From Welwitschia mirabilis (taxonomy: Eukaryota > Gnetophyta > Gnetopsida > Welwitschiales): a DNA stretch of 64,000 nt. Under the pieces are notes generated by a model, which worked only from the letters and a program-made list of their open reading frames with translations, made no database searches and had not been told where the DNA came from. The stretch lies in contig JBOZIK010000001.1 in assembly GCA_051453625.1 (NCBI GenBank), forward strand, positions 245,636,686 through 245,700,685. Reading direction: 5' to 3'. Shown piece by piece: positions 60,331 through 64,000 of this stretch. The first letter of the stretch is position 1. The number at the start of each line of letters is the position of its first letter. The position numbers and the translations under genes are program-made.

Positions 60331-60560
60331 ATTAAGAATCCATCTTATACATGAAAGTCCTATATAGGTTACCCATTTAAATAAGTCTCTTAAATTTGTC
60401 CAAAGACTTCAACTCCTATATAAAAATTCCATAATTATTCAAATCCAACTATCTCTTGCCTTAAGATAATCAAGAAGCCTATTCTCTGACTTAATGCATC
60501 TTCCACCACATTATGTAGTCTTGACTTATGATGTAGATTGAAAGAAAATTTCTATAAAAA

Positions 60561-61326
60561 NNNNNNNNNNNNNNNNNNNNNNNNNNNNNNNNNNNNNNNN
60601 NNNNNNNNNNNNNNNNNNNNNNNNNNNNNNNNNNNNNNNNNNNNNNNNNNNNNNNNNNNNNNNNNNNNNNNNNNNNNNNNNNNNNNNNNNNNNNNNNNNN
60701 NNNNNNNNNNNNNNNNNNNNNNNNNNNNNNNNNNNNNNNNNNNNNNNNNNNNNNNNNNNNNNNNNNNNNNNNNNNNNNNNNNNNNNNNNNNNNNNNNNNN
60801 NNNNNNNNNNNNNNNNNNNNNNNNNNNNNNNNNNNNNNNNNNNNNNNNNNNNNNNNNNNNNNNNNNNNNNNNNNNNNNNNNNNNNNNNNNNNNNNNNNNN
60901 NNNNNNNNNNNNNNNNNNNNNNNNNNNNNNNNNNNNNNNNNNNNNNNNNNNNNNNNNNNNNNNNNNNNNNNNNNNNNNNNNNNNNNNNNNNNNNNNNNNN
61001 NNNNNNNNNNNNNNNNNNNNNNNNNNNNNNNNNNNNNNNNNNNNNNNNNNNNNNNNNNNNNNNNNNNNNNNNNNNNNNNNNNNNNNNNNNNNNNNNNNNN
61101 NNNNNNNNNNNNNNNNNNNNNNNNNNNNNNNNNNNNNNNNNNNNNNNNNNNNNNNNNNNNNNNNNNNNNNNNNNNNNNNNNNNNNNNNNNNNNNNNNNNN
61201 NNNNNNNNNNNNNNNNNNNNNNNNNNNNNNNNNNNNNNNNNNNNNNNNNNNNNNNNNNNNNNNNNNNNNNNNNNNNNNNNNNNNNNNNNNNNNNNNNNNN
61301 NNNNNNNNNNNNNNNNNNNNNNNNNN
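60561..61326. other. assembly gap, 766 N, inside the chromovirus
   Basis: The missing stretch lies between RT and integrase, where the rest of RT and RNase H should be. 766 bases is a plausible size for those parts. No duplicated flanks. Confidence 0.95.
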
Positions 61327-62312
61327 AGCTTTAGGGATAGAATAGCTTATATCCCCACTCCACTAGCATCATAATCAACTTCAAACAGCTTATCAAAATT
61401 AAGTAATACTAGGACTGGCGTAGTGCACAAATTATCTTTTAGTAAAGATAAACTTCTTTTAGTTTCTTGTCCCTAATGGAATCTACCCTTCTTCAAGAAT
61501 TTCATGATTGACACTATAGTAGTGCTAAAGTTATTGATGAAATGCTGATTAAAAGTATCTAACCCATAGAAATTTCAAACTTTTGAGATAGTTTTAAGAG
61601 CAGACCATTCCCTGATCACTTTTACCTTAGCTTCATATACTTTAATGCCATTATCACCCACAATAAACCCTAAGAATAGTAGTTCTTTATTAAAGAAATT
61701 ACACTTCTTAATGTTTACATATAGTTTAGTCTCTGTAAAACCATTAGTATTTCCCTCAAATGTAATAAGTGCTCATCCTTAATTTAGCTATAAATCGGTA
61801 TGTTATTGATGTAAACTATAATAAAGTTTCTAATGAAAGGTTTTAATATTTGATTCATAAGTTTCATAAAGATAATGAGAGTTTTTGACAACCTAAAGGG
61901 CATTACTAATTACTATACAACCCTTCATTCATCTTGAAAGCCATGTTTCACTCATTTCCAGGCCTGATTCAAATCTAGTGATAACCATTCTTTAAATCTA
62001 ATCTCAAAAACCACCTGGATCTATGCAATCTATCTAGCATATCATCCAATTTAGGAATTGAAAACTTATATAATATCATATCTTATTAATAGCACTGTTG
62101 TTTATACATATTCTCTAGCTACCATTCTTATTTAAAATTAATAAGGCAGGTATAGCATAGAGGCTTATGCTCTTCTGGATGTTTCCCTTTTGTAATAATT
62201 CCTCAACGTTCTCCTTAAGGATCTTGTTCTCCTTTGGGCTCATCCTATAATGTGATAAATTAGGCAATTTGGCTTTAGAAAATAAGTTAATATGATGTTG
62301 AATATCTCTCAT
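61327..62312 (-). pseudogene. chromovirus reverse transcriptase relic
   Basis: The start is a 65-codon open stretch (62312-62115) with [19 protein letters not shown] and then [10 protein letters not shown], the entry of plant gypsy RT. Further on come LVMPFRLSKT (the Met-Pro-Phe-Gly-Leu block, Gly lost) and MNQILKPFIRNF. The catalytic box reads FIIVYINNIPIYS at about 61822-61784: both Asp of Tyr-x-Asp-Asp are Asn (61802-61807), each explained by one G-to-A change in the coding strand. The thumb/connection part continues to the gap. Stops are frequent between the blocks. Confidence 0.85.
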
Positions 62313-62475
62313 GGGTGGTAGTCCATCTGGAACATCCTATAACATTAAATTACAGAACTCTATTAACAAAGGCCTAACAGCCTTAGGCTGTTCTTTTAGT
62401 TATGACTCAACCTCTATTTCACACACTTACTTTACTATTAATGCATGAACTTATCTTGTCTTTTTGAGCTTAGCT

Positions 62476-62900
62476 TTAAATTCCTTGGTAAGTGTATAAA
62501 TTTTTTTCTACAGATTTTTTTCTCTTTAATGATAGGATGATGTATTCAACTTCATCCTTCTCTAGAGTATACTGATTACTCCTCCTTGAATGCTGGGCAT
62601 CCACATTAGATAGCCATATCCTCCCAAATAGAAAATGGCATATAACCATATTCACAATATCATAGTACACCTCATCTTTATATTTATCAATTGAAAAAAT
62701 ACTTTTATAGCATTCAATTACCTTAATACGATCTTCTCTATATTTGATTCAATCTAAAGTGTGTAAGGATTTGGGTGTTTTTCTACTATAATCCCTAGCT
62801 TCTTTATTGTGTCTCTTCTAATAATGTACTTTATACTACCACTATCCATAACTATAAAAAATATCTTACTGAAGATGGTGTACCTAATACAAAATAGTTG
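62476..62900 (-). pseudogene. chromovirus aspartic protease and linker
   Basis: Protease cleaves the polyprotein. The active site reads IVMDSGSIKYIIRR with the Asp-Ser-Gly triad intact (62846-62838). A His-Pro-x-Pro-Tyr block (KHPNPYTLD) follows. The 64-codon open stretch 62670-62476 contains VICHFLFGRIWLSNVDAQ and then SRRSNQYT, the conserved linker before RT. It sits between the zinc knuckle and RT as expected. The domain is damaged by at least one stop, yet keeps its catalytic triad, unlike RT and integrase. Confidence 0.75.
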
Positions 62901-63070
62901 ATGGTGTTGTGATTGATCATTTTATTTTGGAGCTAGCATCATTCTTCACACTATGTAAGTAGCTTATTCTACCTCTTCATCTTTGAACCCATCTTCCTCT
63001 CTATCTAGCTCATAACAATACTCATGCTTCTTATCTTCTTTCATCACATGTTTATTATTTTTCTCTAAGA

Positions 63071-63112
63071 GCACTCATTTAATTAGTGACCCCACTGGTT
63101 ACATTTGTAACA
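63071..63112 (-). pseudogene. chromovirus gag zinc knuckle
   Basis: Reads CYKCNQWGH, stop, LNEC: a CX2CX4HX4C finger with all four metal ligands kept and a TAA stop inside, as expected from CAA for Gln. It would bind the element's RNA. Confidence 0.8.
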
Positions 63113-63199
63113 CTTGCTAGTTGTTGGTTTTGCATGAGGGTTTGTAACTTTCTAGGCTTGTGCCTCCTTCTCCATTGCATTCGTCATGGTTTTCTTCCC

Positions 63200-64000
63200 T
63201 ACAGCCTTCTCCTCCTAGTTTTTACTATTACTGCCATATTGATCACCACATCCTACTAATTCTTGTGATGTTTTTGCATTTTTAACTGCACTAATAGATT
63301 TAAAATTTTCAAAGCCCCTTCTACTCCTCTCTTGCTACATCATCTCTACCTTTATCATCATATTCTTGGTCTTAAATAATGTCCTCAACATCTGTACACT
63401 AATTCTATCTCTAATATAGGGTTTCAACCCATCAAGATACCTAGCTACTTGCTATTCATTGGTATTTACCAGATTGTTCTACTCAACTAGTTTCATGAAA
63501 TCTATAGTATATTGATGAATTGAATGGTTGCCCTACTCGTAATGCTGGTATTGCTGGAAGAGGATCTACTCATAGTTAGATGATAAGAATTCGTGAATTA
63601 ATAATCTCCTCATTCAAGTCTAGGTACAAACTTGGTTCCTTCCTTCATACTCTCTCATTTTTTATAATCCATCCCACCATGCTGAAGCACCTCCCTTTAA
63701 TCGACAAGTGACCAACCTAACTCACTTTTCAATAGGGGTCTTTATATAGTCAAAGAACCTACTAATGTCAGTAAGCCAATATAGGAACTTCTCTATTCCT
63801 AACCCTACATTAAAATAAGGAATATCAAATTTTAACCTAAAATCATTATCTTTTCAATCTTTATTTCTCCTATATTGACAACTTACTATCTTCTACTATA
63901 TTAAGAATTTTTTTCTTTCTCAAATATGTCTTCTTATTCTTTAGAAGTATCATCATTAATGAAATTTTTCTTATATATAGGACTAAGCTTGTAGATAGGG
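63200..64000 (-). pseudogene. chromovirus gag (capsid) relic
   Basis: Minus strand at about 63721-63669 reads VRLVTCRLKGGASAWWDG, the hallmark Gly-Ala-Ser-Ala-Trp-Trp block of plant gypsy capsid. Upstream (toward 63780) comes ISRFFDYIKTP; downstream come pieces matching the block around Tyr-Gln-Gln-Tyr and a Gly-Leu-(Arg/Lys)-Pro region near 63425, then a Lys/Arg-rich stretch leading to the zinc knuckle. Stops and shifts interrupt it. Gag begins beyond the window edge. Confidence 0.8.

Larger units (their letters stand above)
58936..64000 (-). mobile_element. Ty3/gypsy chromovirus, decayed, truncated by the window edge
   Basis: Minus-strand order from the right edge: gag capsid, zinc knuckle, protease, RT, (gap), integrase, C-terminal tail, polypurine tract, 3' LTR. 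This is complete in order apart from the 766-N gap, which replaces the end of RT and RNase H. The 5' LTR lies outside the window. Stops and lost catalytic residues in several domains make it inactive. It is the best-preserved transposon here and appears younger than the others. Confidence 0.85.

Noticed and set aside
60538-61374. 278-codon + strand frame
   Set aside because: Consists mainly of the 766-N gap; the real coding strand here is minus (chromovirus).
1-64000. tRNA, rRNA or organelle-derived genes
   Set aside because: No cloverleaf-compatible sequence with an intact B box and no rRNA or plastid/mitochondrial gene was recognised on reading both strands.

Overview
This window looks like intergenic heterochromatin from a flowering-plant nuclear genome. 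It is very AT-rich, poor in CpG, and broken by fifteen runs of N. I found no intact host gene. Everything recognisable is a plant transposable element or a relic of one: Ty3/gypsy elements of chromovirus, Athila-like and Tat-like types, a probable Ty1/copia remnant, and two LINE (non-LTR) reverse-transcriptase relics in opposite orientations. The mix of lineages argues for a plant rather than a fungus or animal. The sequence does not let me name the species.

Layout. (1) 2.2-14.9 kb holds an old + strand gypsy element: the end of a 5' LTR, a decayed primer-binding site, gag, a zinc-knuckle remnant, a protease remnant, a displaced post-protease segment near 11 kb, and the end of a 3' LTR. A C/T-rich, CpG-retaining island (9.2-10.2 kb) lies inside it. 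(2) 15.7-25.4 kb holds a dispersed repeat, a direct-repeat pair, and a Tat-like RNase H plus integrase relic with a long pyrimidine-rich 3' region. (3) 26.2-32.6 kb holds a 120-bp minisatellite, a gag/zinc-knuckle relic and a 0.5-kb tandem duplication. (4) 36.0-38.3 kb is a + strand LINE relic. (5) 38.8-48.65 kb is an LTR element bounded by two direct LTRs of about 1.15 kb, with unrecognised coding relics inside. (6) 50.4-55.1 kb holds a primer-binding site, a minus-strand Athila-like RT relic and a minus-strand LINE RT relic. (7) 56.7-64 kb holds a second copy of the dispersed repeat, a small minisatellite, an unrecognised protein-coding pseudogene (57.8-58.9 kb, minus), and a chromovirus that inserted next to or into it. 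The chromovirus has a short LTR, polypurine tract, chromodomain-side tail, integrase, RT, protease and gag, and runs off the right edge.

Two themes tie the window together. First, decay is dominated by C-to-T change on either strand: in-frame stops are mostly TAG/TAA/TGA where CAG/CAA/TGG codons are expected, and several catalytic Asp/Glu codons became Asn/Lys. This fits long-term cytosine methylation of silenced transposons. Second, seven of the nine gaps of exactly 100 N, plus two gaps of other sizes, have the same sequence on both sides (27-675 bp, identical to moderately diverged). That pattern points to unmerged contig ends or alternative haplotypes and probably inflates the window by about 2.2 kb. 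I see no sign of a new functional system. The best lead is the unrecognised pseudogene at 57.8-58.9 kb.
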